Under the pieces are notes generated by a model. That model was not told the origin of the DNA. It worked only from the letters and a program-made list of their open reading frames with translations, and ran no database searches. A DNA stretch of 64,000 nt from Chlorokybus atmophyticus (taxonomy: Eukaryota > Streptophyta > Chlorokybophyceae > Chlorokybales > Chlorokybaceae). A program made the translations under genes and the position numbers. Positions 41,764 to 54,589 of the stretch are shown one piece after another. The stretch's first letter is position 1; every line of letters starts with the position of its first letter. Location of the stretch: NCBI GenBank assembly GCA_009103225.1, contig RHPI01002048.1:244971-308970 (forward strand), given 5' to 3'.

Positions 41764-44700
41764 CCCCTTCATCCCTTGTGGGGCGTGCTGTTGTGGGTGT
41801 GTATTGTGTGGGTGTGCCTGGGGCTGAAGCTGTGTGAGAGGTTGGTGGTCATCCTCTTCTCCCTTGATGCGCTGCTGCAACTTCCACTGCACCGTGGTGC
41901 TGGTGGGACTTCCGCTATACGTCTTTAGTGCTTATGCTTAAGTTTGCAAAGAACCGATCAGGACGCAAGTAGTGGTATCGTTACATGTGTGGTGCACTAC
42001 AGCAAAACCACTTGTGTGTGGTGTACCGTACATGGCCTGCTTCAGAGCTGTTTCAGGGGCTCGCCCCCTCCACCATCCCTCATGAGTGGGTAAAATAAGA
42101 GACTGCAAGATCTTTGATTAAAAGCATGAATTTGTGACTAAATAACGCAATGTATACGATGCTCACGCTTGTTGATGACTTTATGGTGTACGCACAACTT
42201 GTGCCCATATTGCAGATACGCTGTGGATGCATACATTGTTGAATTCATTCATTTATCGCGAAGCATTTAAGCAATTGCACACTTAAAAGCTCTATTGGAA
42301 TTTGTTAAACCTTTTCACTCATTTTGTATAAATGATCAATCTGGTTATTCACGCATTTGAATTTTATCTGCTACAATAAAAGTACAGCCAAACCTTATTC
42401 TTGCCTTGCACGTGACGCTAATATGCACCAACCCTTGACCTCGCTTAGCTCAGCTCATCGTTAGTGGTTAAACTGTACATAGAATCATGATGTATGTGTT
42501 AGTTGCTGGGTTGTTTTTCTGCCTCTTGTGCATCATTGTGTTTATTGTGTGCTTGTATTCCGGGCCCCTCTGTTTTATCCTATATAGCATCAAGGTTGTG
42601 CATAAAGAGAGTGTGCACGTATAGAGGTTGGACTGTGCCAAGTGGTGTGGCTAGCGTAGTGGCCGCCGCTATATTATAAATGATTGATGAACATGCAGTT
42701 TCTTAGCAATGCAATCGTAACGGTCGCGTCAAATGGGCTCGCCGCAGGATGCGACTTGCTTCGCGTGGCGGGGCCACATGCCCGCTGTGCTTGTCGCTTG
42801 CCGGCATGCGTCTCTCGAACGCAGCGCCCGCGAAGCAAAGTACCAAACTGGCCACCTTCACCGTGCCGAAAAGGTACTGGTATGATTTAACCGCCATGTT
42901 ATAACTTTCGCACGTCACGTCACGTAGGCCTAACACGGAGCAAGCTAGGTGAAAAACGCAACGACAAGAAATAACGCACCATTAATTTCAGACGTTTGTA
43001 GGCGTAGGGACAAATCTGACGCCAAGCGGCAACCAAAGGAAAGAAAAAAGCACAGCTAAATCAAACTTTTAGCCGTTGGCTGAGTAACTCTTTTTCCCCA
43101 GCCGTCGTGTTTCGCAACGCGGCTGGACCATCGTGGGTCCCAGGAACATTTCGGCCCTGCGGGCTGCCGCTGCGAGTCGCCTGCGACAAGCCTGCGTGGC
43201 CCGCAGAAGCGTATCTTGGTGACATCCCTGCGGGTGCGAGATACGGCGGGAATTGCCAGCAGAGGTGTTCAGCAAAGTCTCGCCGTGCGTTGAGCAAACA
43301 GGAACTTTTTGAATGCAGTTTACCGCCGCCACCAGCGGCGGCAGGCGCGCCGCTGCCGCCGCCGCTGTGGTTGCCGCCCACAACCTTACGGCAGTCTCCG
43401 GAGCTACCAGCTGGCCTTTGGAGCCGTCGATCTGTACGATGCGGTCGCGCTAAGCTGGAGGTGTGGACCTTCAGGAGATCTCGTTGGGGTGCGCTGCCGG
43501 TGAGTTTGCGGTTGAGTATGCTGTTATAAGAGCGTGTGCTCCGCAATTGAGACGGTGGATGCTGACATTGGTCGGTTCTTGTGGAATGTCTGCCCTGTGT
43601 AGTTGAAACACAGCAAATTACGTGTTTTCACTGCACTGTTTGCGCTGTCTTTCCGCCAAGCGTACAAGTGACTTTTGTGGGTTGGTTTTGACTGGGTTTC
43701 TGCTTGCTGGTCACTGGTGACGTACTCACCGATCAGTAGCTTGTACTTCTGTCGACGAGCATGTGTGCCAGCAGCATACATTGAGATTGTCAACCACTGT
43801 AAAATTGTTACGTTCAGGTGTCACAGCATGAGTTGAGGTTAAGCACAACTCAAAGCGTAATGGTAGGTCAAGCACAATGACTAGCTTGACGGTAGGTTGC
43901 GAACCTGTGTTTATGCACTTTATGCTTACTGTTGCGTGGCGCCAGCTGCTTTCCTGACCAAGTGTGGTTCCTAGTTTTTGCTGTTCACTAGTGCGTCAAG
44001 CAGCCATGTGTGTTGGCCAAGCACTCTGAAGTCGTATTATAAGCACAAGCTTCTTGTTACTGCCTTGGACAGAGCAGATAGCCCCCTGAAGTTTGTGCGT
44101 TCCGTTGTTGATGGTCATTGTTTGTCTAGCAGCTTGTCAGCCCTGTTTGAGTTGTGACCAAGCAACAGCTGTGTGCAAGCTTGTACACAGCTGGGACAAG
44201 TGTGTTGTCGTCAGCCAAGCAGGGTCTCTCTCTCTCTTGTGCTTGTGTTTGTTCAGGCAGCTGTAGGTCCTTGGGATTTCGTGCAGAGAGCTTGCCCTGA
44301 AGTCAGTAAGAGTGCCAGTACTGCTTGCATACTTGTGTAATTGTGACATTAGCCTGAAGACAGCTTCAGCACGTGACTTGCTGCTCAGTGTGTCGTACAT
44401 ACGTGAAAATTACACAAGCGAACTGAAGTTATCAGCTAAGACAGTTGCATGTAATTAATGCGTGCATCACAATCCGAGTATATGTACACCTGCTTTCCAG
44501 CTGATCGGCCATGACGTATGCCTGCAACTATTGTACTGATTGATTGTTCAATTTCAGGACAGGACACATGAAACTGGCAGGCTGCAGTTGCACTAGGAAG
44601 TGCTGGACCATTGCACTTTAACCGGTAATGTTTTAGGCTTGTTTCAATTCATTAGCAACCTAGGTTTGATAAGCACCTAGCTAACCTTGACCAACAGTTC

Positions 44701-44897
44701 TGTTAGTCATTGCATTTTGCGGGCACATGCCTTGAATCTTGCAGACTGGTAGCCAGTAGCCAGTGCAGTTGTGCAGAGTGCAATGTGCTGCTAAGAACAC
44801 CATGTGCTTAGAATAGCCCTATCTACAAGGTGGCAGAAGTCATTTTTAGAGTAGTCTCTGGTTGCCGTTGAATGTCATTGTCTGGCAGGGCAGGTGA
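41764..44897. other. Intergenic; no gene recognised
   Basis: GC-rich open stretches at 42684-42890 and 43061-43546 lack similarity to any family I know. tRNA A-box-like strings occur near 42445 (TTAGCTCAG) and 42650 (GTGGCTAGCGTAGTGG) without a cloverleaf. The last several hundred bases probably hold promoter, 5' UTR or leader exons of the RRM/RING gene. Confidence 0.4.
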
Positions 44898-47800
44898 ATG
44901 GCACCGCAAATGCAGGGGCCCCAAGGCACCCAGGCTCATCTTCCACCTCGACGTCCAGCAGCTGGCACTGGTTCCTTTCACCCCAACATTGCTGGCGAAA
45001 CATTGGGAGCAGGTTGTCAGGGTGCATCACAGCAATCGGCCACAGCACGAGATAAGAGCGGTTGGTTGAGGTCTGTTTCAGAACCATTGCCATACCCGGA
45101 ACAGACACCATCCTCTCCACGCGCTCGGCTTCAGGCTGCTGCGCAGAGGCAGCGATCCAATTCTCCTGCACCAGTGCGGCCGGTCCTTAGATTGCCAAGG
45201 AATGCTGCAAATTCTCGAGCTACTGTGGCAGCAGCAGCTGCAGCAGCCGCTGTTGCACAGGGCTTTCATGGAGAGCTTGGTGCTCAAGGTCATGGTGGGG
45301 CGCTACCTCCCGCCGCTGGCGCTTTGCTGTTGCAGTCACTGGTATCCTCTATCAAGGTTGGTGGTCTGTGTCTCATCACAACAGTTTGTTGCACGCTGCA
45401 GCATAGTGCAAGTGGCCCCTTGCAACCAGCCTGCTGCGGGCAAAAACAAAGTAAAGAGCAGCACTTCACTTGACACATGCTTGCTCCACAGACTCCGCAC
45501 ATACTCATCACCAACGTCTCAGCTTCTGCAAGTGAAGAGCGACTGTCAGCACTGCTAGGTGCCTACGGTCGAGTTGCGTCTCTGCACCTGCTGCGATCTC
45601 AGGTCTGTGACGTGTGCCCTAGCATGCTTGTTGCCAGGCGTCTTGTCTGCAATGTGCGCAAACCCATCATCTGGCAGGAAGCTGCACTTGCGTCCATGGA
45701 AACTGTTGGGGAGGCGACAGCAGCAGTATCACTATTAAACAACAGTTGGCTGTTGGGAAGTCGTCTCATGGTAACATTTCTTGCACAGGTAAGCTTGCTG
45801 CTGTTGTCATTTTGTGCTGGTGTGTTGTGCTGCAGTTGCACTGGCTCTGCTCTTGTGTTACTCACTTGCAGTGGTTGAGTGTGCCATGACACACGCTTGT
45901 TTGTTTGGTGCAGCCTGCTAGTGAAGTGGCCCTGGTGCTCTCTTCACCGGTCCCAACATTTCCAGAAGTTGTTGCATCTGCTGCAAGAGATGCCGCCGTT
46001 CGCATTGCCCGTCAGGCTCATGCAGGCACATCCTACGCTGGCCGGGCAAATGATCTGCGTGGCAGCCATGCACATCAACCCGCTGGTTGGCTAGCAGAAG
46101 CCACTCATAACACAGGAAGAGATCCAGCCGAGACTATCAGAAATGCATGGGATGCACACGCGCGCCAAACCATTGGGGCTTCCGGTATATTAGATCCCTT
46201 TGGCACTGAATATCGCTTTGGTCAGGTAAGGACACTGTCTTTTTGCCCCAGTGCATTGAATTGCGGTCGTCTTGAGCTGGCTCTTGCAGGTAATATGGTG
46301 TACCCCAGAGGGACTTGAGAGCTATGCGCAGAAATGGCGCAACACTTGTGCCAGTCCGTTCGACACAGAATATCACTTGCCTTTGGAGATTCTGCGACGC
46401 CCTCAGCGCGAACCGCCCTACTCCACCGCGCTGCTTCTTTTTGATGCCTACACTCAGCTTCTGCATGGCCTCTATCAACAGGTACCTGCCCATGGTGCAA
46501 ACTTGTAGAAGTAAAGCAAAGAGCAACTGGTGGAAATTTGAGTTGACAATGCAGTGCATGACTAGCTTGCAAGGTAGCGGGACTGCACACTGAGTTGCCA
46601 GCATGTTGGCCTATTTTGTTGACATACCAACTGGTGGAAATTTGAGTTGACAATGCAGTGCATGACTAGCTTGCAAGGTAGCGGGACTGCACACTGAGTT
46701 GCCAGCATGTTGGCCTATTTTGTTGACATACCGAGTTGCAGGTTGATTGCGTCCCAGCTGCTGGGTGGCATAGTGCCAAGGGTGGAGCTGCCACTGCTGG
46801 ACCCTCTCATGCTCGGCGCTCGGTTGCCAAGTTCATGCTTGTGCGAGATTGTCCACCCCTTGTGCGCTGGGAATTTGAGAGCATATTCCCGTCCAAACGC
46901 GTAGATGAACGGATGCTTCCCTTCCGCTTAGATCGTCGCCAGATGCAGTTTGTTTTGGAGGCATTCCAACGGAAGGAGAACATTATCAAGCAGCTTACGG
47001 AAAATACTCCAGGCGTGAGTCCAACTGAAGGTCAAGAAGGCTCACAATGGGGCAGCAACAGTGACCAGCAGTCTGGAGGTAGCGGTCCAGCTGTGAGCGA
47101 TGAGTCACCCCCACAGCCATCATCTGCAGAATCAGTAGCTGACAACCAAATGTGGCCTTGGCAATCTGAGGCTCCACAGCAACACTCCAATCTGCCACAA
47201 CGGTCTGATCATTCTCCCCAGCTATCGCGTGTGAATTCAGGGAGGATGGCACCAGGGTTGTCACGTGTGGACAGTTTAAAGGAGTTTCAGCGAAGTTTTA
47301 GCCTGCCACTTGAAGGACAGCATGCTGCTTCGTCTGCCTCCTATCTTTCATCTGAAGCACTTGGCCTGCAGTCAGTGCCTGAAACTAGTGGCATGCCAGC
47401 AAACAGTCTGGCAAAAGTGACTGCTGCTCGGTGCAGTCCGCTTGGACAAAGGCAGCCAACTCCACAGGAGGATGATGGCGTGCAAGAGTTTCAGGCGTTG
47501 GTGGCTTGGGTGCTCCACCGGGGCGGTCCTGTTGAGGTGCGTACAGGCTCTGCGCCCGCCCTTTCAGAACAATCATTCTGCCTTGGCATGGATGGTTTTT
47601 ATTGTTTGGAGTCGCTAATTGCTCAATTGCTCAATTGCTCAATTGCTCAATTGCTCCTTTGTGCAGAGCCCAAAAGATGAAGGTGTGATGGTCGCCGAAA
47701 ATCAGTCAAAGTGGGACGACAGCCCCAGTGACTTATCTGAAGTTTTGAACCAACGACTCTCAAATGGTGTTGCTGCTTTTTCAGCTGAGGCGCTTCACAC

Positions 47801-48848
47801 AGATGGCCTGGCTCAGTTGCCCGGTGCTAGCGCAAGTACCACCGATTGGTCAACATCTCATGACCAGCAGGCTTGGTCACTGCAAGATAGCCTCAACTTA
47901 AATTCCAGTCTGCTCAACTGGGCCACAGCTGACGAGCAGTTCACAGGCAGGGCAGTTGAGTCGACGTCAATTGATACAGGAAGGGCCAGTCCATTGCAGA
48001 GCTCACCAGATGCGCGTCTAGCACGGAGGTCAGACACAGACAAACGCGCAGAGCAACTTGGTGTGATTGGGCGACGCTCCTCTGACAGCAAACCAGCTGT
48101 GCATTCTGCCAATGCTTTCAGTTCTTCACTTTGGAACAGTTCCATTGAATCCCAGTTTGCTGCGCTGAACGTAAGGTCCAGTGCTAACAGTCTCCTGCGT
48201 CGTAGCCACACTGCTGAGATATCCTCCAACGCATCGTTGTTGTCCACTCCTGGCACCACTCCCTCCACTTCAGAAGGTGCTGAAGAGGAAGTACAGCGAA
48301 TGATTGCATTCTTGTACCAAAAAGACCAGACATATGAGCTCGAAGCCTCTGCTACTGTTGAGTACCCCTCCACCACAGCCAGCATGCACCATTCCAGCAG
48401 CACTGGCAACTTGCGCGCGAGCACTCTCCCGTCCCACATGCAGAACGGCAGCAAAGGCGCAGCAGACTGGCTATCTGCTGTGCGTCGCCAGCCAGCACCA
48501 TCGCTTGCTGCCAGCAATGGTGCCAGCAAAGCCTCTGCAGGCCCATGGGGGCGCAAGCTGTCCAATCTGCGGAACTCCGACAGACCTTGGGAGCGGAGTC
48601 ACTCTGGGCCAGTTGCTTGCTCTCAGCCAGGGTTTGCGGCCTTCACAAATGCACAGGAGTCGTCATCACTGAAGAACAGTGCTGCTATGTGTGTCGTTTG
48701 CAGAGTGCAGCAGTCTACCACCGCAGTTCTTCCTTGTGGCCATCGGTGCTTGTGCAGCGATGATGCCGAGCACATTCGCGTCAACAGTGGGTTATGCCCA
48801 ATCTGTTGTGGCCGCTTTGAAAGTGCAGTGGTCATCCACGACATCTAG
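44898..48848 (+). CDS. RRM-containing RING-finger protein
   Basis: Seven exons, all phase 0: 44898-45356, 45492-45602, 45678-45788, 45914-46225, 46290-46481, 46742-47536 and 47667-48848, about 1053 residues. Exons 2-3 form an RNA-recognition motif (PHILITNVSASASEERL; GSRLMVTFLAQ). Exons 4-6 hold a conserved-looking but unrecognised region (LESYAQKWRNTC; FMLVRDCPPLVRWEFESIF). A long Ser/Gln-rich disordered region follows. The C-terminus is a C3HC4-type RING (CVVC, LPCGHRCLC, CPIC) close to the end, as in MEX3 and apoptosis-inhibitor proteins; the sixth ligand position is Asp. RNA-binding RING proteins of this layout typically act as cytoplasmic E3 ligases in mRNA control; that role is inference. 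The first ATG at 44898 may not be the true start. Confidence 0.83.
46524..46731 (+). repeat. 104-bp tandem duplication in an intron
   Basis: Two head-to-tail copies, the second starting at 46628, essentially identical by eye. They sit in the intron between exons 5 and 6 of the RRM/RING gene, so the acceptor region has been duplicated too. Confidence 0.93.
47615..47656 (+). repeat. (AATTGCTC)n microsatellite next to an acceptor site
   Basis: About five 8-bp units fill most of the intron upstream of the AG at 47665-47666 and may serve as the pyrimidine-rich region of the acceptor. Confidence 0.85.
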
Positions 48849-49447
48849 GCTCACTGCACGGCGGTAGTTGTTACAGCTGCAAGGGGTTTTTAGGCAGGAA
48901 TAAGATGCGGTCCTTGGCTCTGCCCATCATCGTGGAACAGGTCTCCACGCATGGGGCAAGCGCAACGACGCGGTGCGTGTTTGGTGTGTGTATGTTGCGG
49001 AAAGTGAATAAGGCTCTTATGGCACCAGCATGGGTATTCGGAGTCACATAGCAGCCAGGCCCAACAACGTGCCCATGCTATGGACGCTTCAAAGTACCCA
49101 GCAGGCTGGGACAAGACTAGTGTGTTAGTTGAAAGTGCGTATGGTGTGCCTGCTTTGACATTTCAAATCGTGGTGTGCTTTGTGTAGTGCAGGACTTTGT
49201 AGTGTTTCATTTTTGTTTGATACCTGTAAGATTGTCCCCTTGATTGTAGTGCAGTTAAATTCTTGCCTGCAACGGCTTTTTCACTTCCCTGATTTGACTT
49301 CTGGCTCGCTTTTTCTCTTCCTCATCCACTGAAATCACTGCGGATCTGTGACTTCAGAGCGCTTGGCACTGTCAGACATTTGTCACTGGTTGTTGGCGGT
49401 TTCGTGTTGCCCCTGTTGTGACCGAGTGGTGTCAAGTAGTAAATTGG
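48849..49447. other. 3' flank of the RRM/RING gene
   Basis: No gene recognised; probably contains the 3' UTR. Confidence 0.4.
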
Positions 49448-49710
49448 TATGTGCGACCATCCTCCGGCGAACGAATTCTTTCCGTTGGTCGCCGAGACCC
49501 ACGGGACATTGGGCGCCGCCTTCAGCGACGTCCTCAACAGGTGCGCTCACCAAGCAGTGCACGGGCGTGGCCTCCCGCTGGCCAGACTGGGTGGGTACGT
49601 AGCGCGGTTCAGGCAGCGCATGGCCTGCAGCGGGCCCAGGCCATGGCCCTGCTGGACAGGGTGGCGGCGGCGGTGGCGGCGGCTCCGGATTGGCAGCCAT
49701 TGCAGGTGAC
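49448..49710 (+). pseudogene. Possible C-terminal fragment of a retrotransposon RT protein
   Basis: The frame reads NEFFPLVAETHGTLGAAFSD, then ARFRQRMAC and, after a frame change, LQRAQAMALLDRVAAAV. This resembles the short C-terminal segment that follows the RT domain in many non-LTR elements. The match is by pattern only and short. Confidence 0.3.
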
Positions 49711-50210
49711 TCACCCCACGGCGGACGTTGCACTAGCTGGGACGACTGCTGGCACCTGTTAGAGCCCCGTTAGTAGCTTGGTTGCTGTGCTGGCTTCTGT
49801 GCTTGCTGCTGTGCATGTAGTTTGTGGCTAGGTACGGACATGGTGTACGTTGTGCCCGCGTTTTTGTTAATGCCATAAGTGTTTGAGAAAAATTGGGGCT
49901 TGTTGTACACAAGGTGCAACGGGGATGTGCTTGTTGTAAGACCATGCTCGTTCATGTAATCATACCGTTGTCCTTGCGTAAGTAGTGCTGCCTCATGCAG
50001 TCTTCCCCAAAGTGTTTGGGGTCTAGCTAGTGTACAAAGATCGTATGCTGCATGCATGGGTTGTTATCACAATGCATGGTGCGTCACTCATCACAAGCAC
50101 AACCTAACCCCACCACCCAACCCCACCAGTAGCACCTATGTAAACGCCAGCAACTGCACAGCAAGGGTGATGTCGGAGGGAGGGGCAGGGCAGGGGGGCC
50201 CTGTCGAATA
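49711..50210. other. No gene recognised
   Basis: No coding or repeat structure stands out. Confidence 0.4.
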
Positions 50211-50224
50211 AAGAACAACAAGGG

Positions 50225-50409
50225 TAAGAGCGAGAGCGAGAGCGAGAGCGAGCGAGCGAGCGAGCGAGAGAACAAGAGTGAGCGAGAGAGCGACAGAGCG
50301 AGAGCGAGCGAGAGAGAGCGAGAGAGCGAGAGAGCGAGAGAGCGAGAGAGCGAGAGAGCGAGAGCGAGAGAGCGAGAGAGCGAGAGAGCGAGAGAGCGAG
50401 CGAGAGAGC

Positions 50410-50489
<80 letters not shown>

Positions 50490-50842
50490 GAGCGAGAGAG
50501 CGAGAGAGCGAGAGNNNNNNNNNNNNNNNNNNNNNNNNNNNNNNNNNNNNNNNNNNNNNNNNNNNNNNNNNNNNNNNNNNNNNNNNNNNNNNNNNNNNNN
50601 NNNNNNNNNNNNNNNNNNNNNNNNNNNNNNNNNNNNNNNNNNNNNNNNNNNNNNNNNNNNNNNNNNNNNNNNNNNNNNNNNNNNNNNNNNNNNNNNNNNN
50701 NNNNNNNNNNNNNNNNNNNNNNNNNNNNNNNNNNNNNNNNNNNNNNNNNNNNNNNNNNNNNNNNNNNNNNNNNNNNNNNNNNNNNNNNNNNNNNNNNNNN
50801 NNNNNNNNNNNNNNNNNNNNNNNNNNNNNNNNNNNGGGGGGG
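50225..50842. repeat. GA/GAGCGA microsatellite with assembly gap
   Basis: Long (GA)n and (GAGAGC)n tracts run into an N block (50515-50835) and end in a G run. ORFs across it (Arg/Glu/Ser or Leu/Ser repeats) are artefacts. Confidence 0.95.
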
Positions 50843-52821
50843 CTGGGAGGAGGAGGGGCACATTCGCACGCTGCATGTTGACACAATCACCACTTTGCCG
50901 TTGATATTGTGGCTGACGCTGCGACTGTGCTTGAAACAGGTAGCCACTGCATGTGCATAACTAACAGGGTGGGGTAGCTGGTAGTAGTAGACATAGCGGT
51001 GAGTTGTAGTTGGCTATGCCCGTTGGTGCTGCTTGTTGAATGAAGGTATGTGTTGAGGAATGCGGCCTGCTAAGTGACATTGTGCATGTACAATGGATGT
51101 GCAGCACTTATTGCATGCCTAGAATAGGTTTGGAGATCTATGCACATACAACACCACATCTTACATGATCCACCACCGGCTATGCTACCTATGCTACTAC
51201 TACTACTCTACTCACCTTCCCCGTTAGTCATACAAGCATGCACGTGTTAAGTCATCACGTCACCCTCAGTGCGCGGTGCATCGCCATTGTGCGCACTACT
51301 GTGTGCGCACAATGGCGATGCGACGCTTGCATCAGACAACGTGACGCTACTCGTGTATGAGAGATAGTATGCGAGATCTGTAGCATACATCGTGTCAAGC
51401 ACAAGCGGTGTCATGCATAGCATGCAGCACACGGCACGTGCAGTCTCATGCTGACACTTCATACCACAACTCACCACCATGCTATTTGCTGACTCTAAGT
51501 GTGGCTGATGCATTGTGGCACAGGCAAGCGCACTAAATCATAGTCGATAGCACACACACACAAACAAGCGCAGATTAGCACACACGGTATCATACACCTT
51601 TTGTACACGTCATGAATTACAAGCGGCACGGGCAACTCGCCTACATGTGTGCTTGTAGCTAAGTGCACGCAGGGCGATGGCGAAAGCGCGTAGGCAAAGT
51701 TCAAGGCAAGAACTTGTTGCACAAGGGCTATATGTATGTAGACGCTCCCTTGCATGGACCTTTTTCGTATCCTGATGCACGGAAGGCTTCATGCTGTTGG
51801 TCGCATGTGGCTGTAATACGCATGGTCACATGAGAAGCTTGTAGTCGTACGTATGGTTGCACAGGCCGGTAATACGATTGACCCACTCGCGGTGGGGACT
51901 CACGGCCTTGGTGAAGCACTTTTAGCGCGTGTTGCGGCTATGTGTAAGAGGCTTGGTGGGGTGCAGGGCGTAGAGCAGCCTCCTTGCAGCTGCCCTGCAT
52001 CATAGGCATGCACCACTACCTTCTCCCGACCTTCCCTCCTTGCCTCCCCTGCATTGCTGTTGCTGTTGCCTCGCGATCTACGCATCTTGACCATAGGGAT
52101 GTGCTACAGGTTTGTGATTACATTGGTGCTGCTGCCTACTACCTTGCATGTGACGTAGCTGTCGTTCCTTCGTTGGCGATAATGGCAATGGGGGTGCTGC
52201 TGTCATAGTGGCGTTTGCAAATGCATGACCGATTTACTCCACCACTGCGATGAAAGCCGTGGCGTGTTGTGCGAACAAACGCTTCCATAGCCTCAGACCT
52301 AGCCCTCGCGCATGTGACAATATGTGACTATGCAACATACGGCAAATGGCTTCGGCCTTGAGAATGCTGTACACAGTCATGTCATTACGCATACAGCCAA
52401 GCCCTCACCTCGCTCACACCACCCGACCAGCCCACTCAGCCGCAGCACAACGCCCCAGTGCTATTAATTGCTCATGCCGCCTTCCTAACCGCCACATTGC
52501 GCGCCGACGCCGTCACCGCCATTACCCGGCCCACCCTGGCCCGATGTCACACCATGGCTAGCGCCGCATCAGCCTCAGCGACAGGCAGGCACGGGTGTGT
52601 GGGAGTGTGCAGTGCCATACCATCAACGTTGCTTATGTGCGGCTTCATGATACAAAGCGGTGTGCTTGCAACTGTGCAAGTTCAAAGATGAACTGCGCGG
52701 ACTTCTAATCAATGCTGTTTAGCAACATTAAGACTGGTGAAGATTCTGAGAGGACAGCTATGCACGAAAATTACTGCACCTCCCAAGCAGGTGAAACTTG
52801 CCGGCTTTGGAACACACATAT
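50843..52821. other. Intergenic, no gene recognised
   Basis: Contains a perfect hairpin at 51278-51321 and otherwise no family-level similarity. Poor ORFs at 51984-52208 and 52346-52561 have no recognisable domains. Confidence 0.4.
51278..51321. repeat. Perfect 19-bp-arm hairpin
   Basis: GCATCGCCATTGTGCGCAC and its exact reverse complement are separated by 6 bases (TACTGT). Confidence 0.9.
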
Positions 52822-54589
52822 TAGAAACGTTTTACCCTCCAATCAAACATGACATCCTCAGGTATCTCTTCCCCTTCACTATCTTCTTCATCTTGGTGTT
52901 GAGACTCCTGTTTGTGTCGCGCAGCTGCAGCAGCTCTTCTCCTGCGCTCCTCTGTTTCTTTCCGCAAAGTTTCAATTTTTTCTACTTGCAACCTGCAGCA
53001 TAGAGGAACAAGCAGTTACATGCACTGCAGGTGCCCTATGCCTCCTTTTTGAGCGACCCACACAAATCCATGTGAACGCCAAGCGGTGCACATACATTTG
53101 TTCAAATGCGTCGCGCTCCTCCCTTACTTCAGCGGCCTCCATCTGGCAATGCACAGACATGCTGAGCTTGCCGTTGCATTCATATGGCAACACGATGCAG
53201 CTGCCATATTGCGCGCATGGCTTACCAATTGCGCATCATCTTCATCATCCGCATGCTCCAGATCACCCTGGATTGCCTGTTGAAACTGCTGCAGCTGGTC
53301 CCTATATTGAAAAAAACACGTTACACAACAGGATAATGCCATGATATACACCAGCCGTACCACAACATCACATCTGCACATGTCAAAGAAGCAAAGGGGC
53401 TTACACAACATCCGGTTTGACAAGCTCGATGCCGCGCGCTTTGTGGTCAGCAACGGTGTCATCGAAGAAGCCCTCCGGCAATGCCGCGTTGGTGGGCTTT
53501 TCCTTCTCCGCTGCTGCCGGCTGGCCACTCTTCTGTGCAGCTCCTTGCACCTTGGCACCAGGCTGGACCGGCTGCGATACAGACTGAACTGAGGGAACAG
53601 CCTTTGCAGGCAGATCCTGATGATGATTCGCTGCAACACCTGGCTGAGGTTTTGCTGCGGGATCGGCTGTATGACAAAAGACACATCAGCGCTACTGATT
53701 ACATGCTTACGCACTGTTGCAGTGCACATATGCAAGTGTCACAGCAAACCAAATGCAAATACGTGCCTGGCCTTGGCTTCTTTGCAGTGGGTGCGGCGTC
53801 GAAGAAGTCGGCCGGCAGGCCGGCTGCGGCCGTTTTAGGTGCAACGGCGGAAGGAGGAGGCAGCTTTGTTGCTGCGCTGGCTGCAGGCTTGGTGGGTGTT
53901 GGATTAGACGCAGTGTTGACGGCTCCAGCTGGCTGTAACGCGCGCGCCTTCAATGCTTGCACTGCCTAGCACAAGGAGGATGCATCAAGCCACTGGTCAC
54001 AACGTGACGCAGTGCTTGTCACAAAAGCCAGCGTACTACAACAGCGCCACCGAATGACATGCAGTGGTACGCTGCCATGCAAAAGTAGCAACAAGTATAT
54101 CGCAGCGTAAAAAGTATGGGTGCGCTTTCGCACCTCAGTGTGCTTTTTGGAGCCGCAGTGTACCGACCAGATGGCTTCGGACTTGACAACCACTTGGCAT
54201 ACTGCGCAAGTGAGCTGACCCGACGCATTGTACCTGCGGGTAAGCGCAGAGAGTCTGGTCACACAACAGCAAGCACACAGACACTCCACGCTTGCACGCG
54301 TGGGATGCTGATGCAATGCCACTGCCAACACAAACCATGCAGTTGCACACAACGACGCAGCAGCTTATGCACTTAGCATGACAACATGCATGCTGAAGCC
54401 GCGGCATGCGAGCAAGTGCAACAGCTAGCCAAGTGTGTGCAATGCCAATGCAATACCCAAGCACGAGATTAAGCTTAGCTAAGCTTAACACAACATTGCT
54501 CACTTGGCGAGCGGGTGGTCTATACGGTTGTCTCGCTTCTGCACGGCTCCTTTCATCAGCGACCGCAGCGCCGCTTTGCGGTCAGCCAT
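52822..54589 (-). CDS. ZNF830-like C2H2 zinc-finger protein
   Basis: Seven exons on the minus strand, approximately 54504-54589, 54134-54233, 53763-53965, 53405-53666, 53226-53302, 53096-53142 and 52822-52992, about 315 residues. It starts MADRKAALRSLMKGA. The zinc finger (LTCAVCQVVVKSEAIWSVH, then SKKH) spans the exon 1-2 region as in ZNF830/CCDC16. Two FFD motifs (LPADFFD and LPEGFFDD) follow, then a coiled-coil tail (METRKETEER-like region: ETLRKETEERRRR), an acidic patch and the terminal DWRVKRF. ZNF830 is a nuclear protein linked to pre-mRNA splicing and to genome stability. The mix of C2H2 finger, FFDD motif and C-terminal DWR makes the assignment secure; individual exon borders may be off by a few bases. 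Confidence 0.9.

Noticed and set aside
42684-43546. GC-rich ORFs on both strands
   Set aside because: No family similarity and no consistent splice structure; probably compositional.
50104-50947. Ser/Leu- or Arg/Glu-repeat ORFs of 200-290 residues
   Set aside because: Translation of a GA/GAGCGA microsatellite and an N gap.
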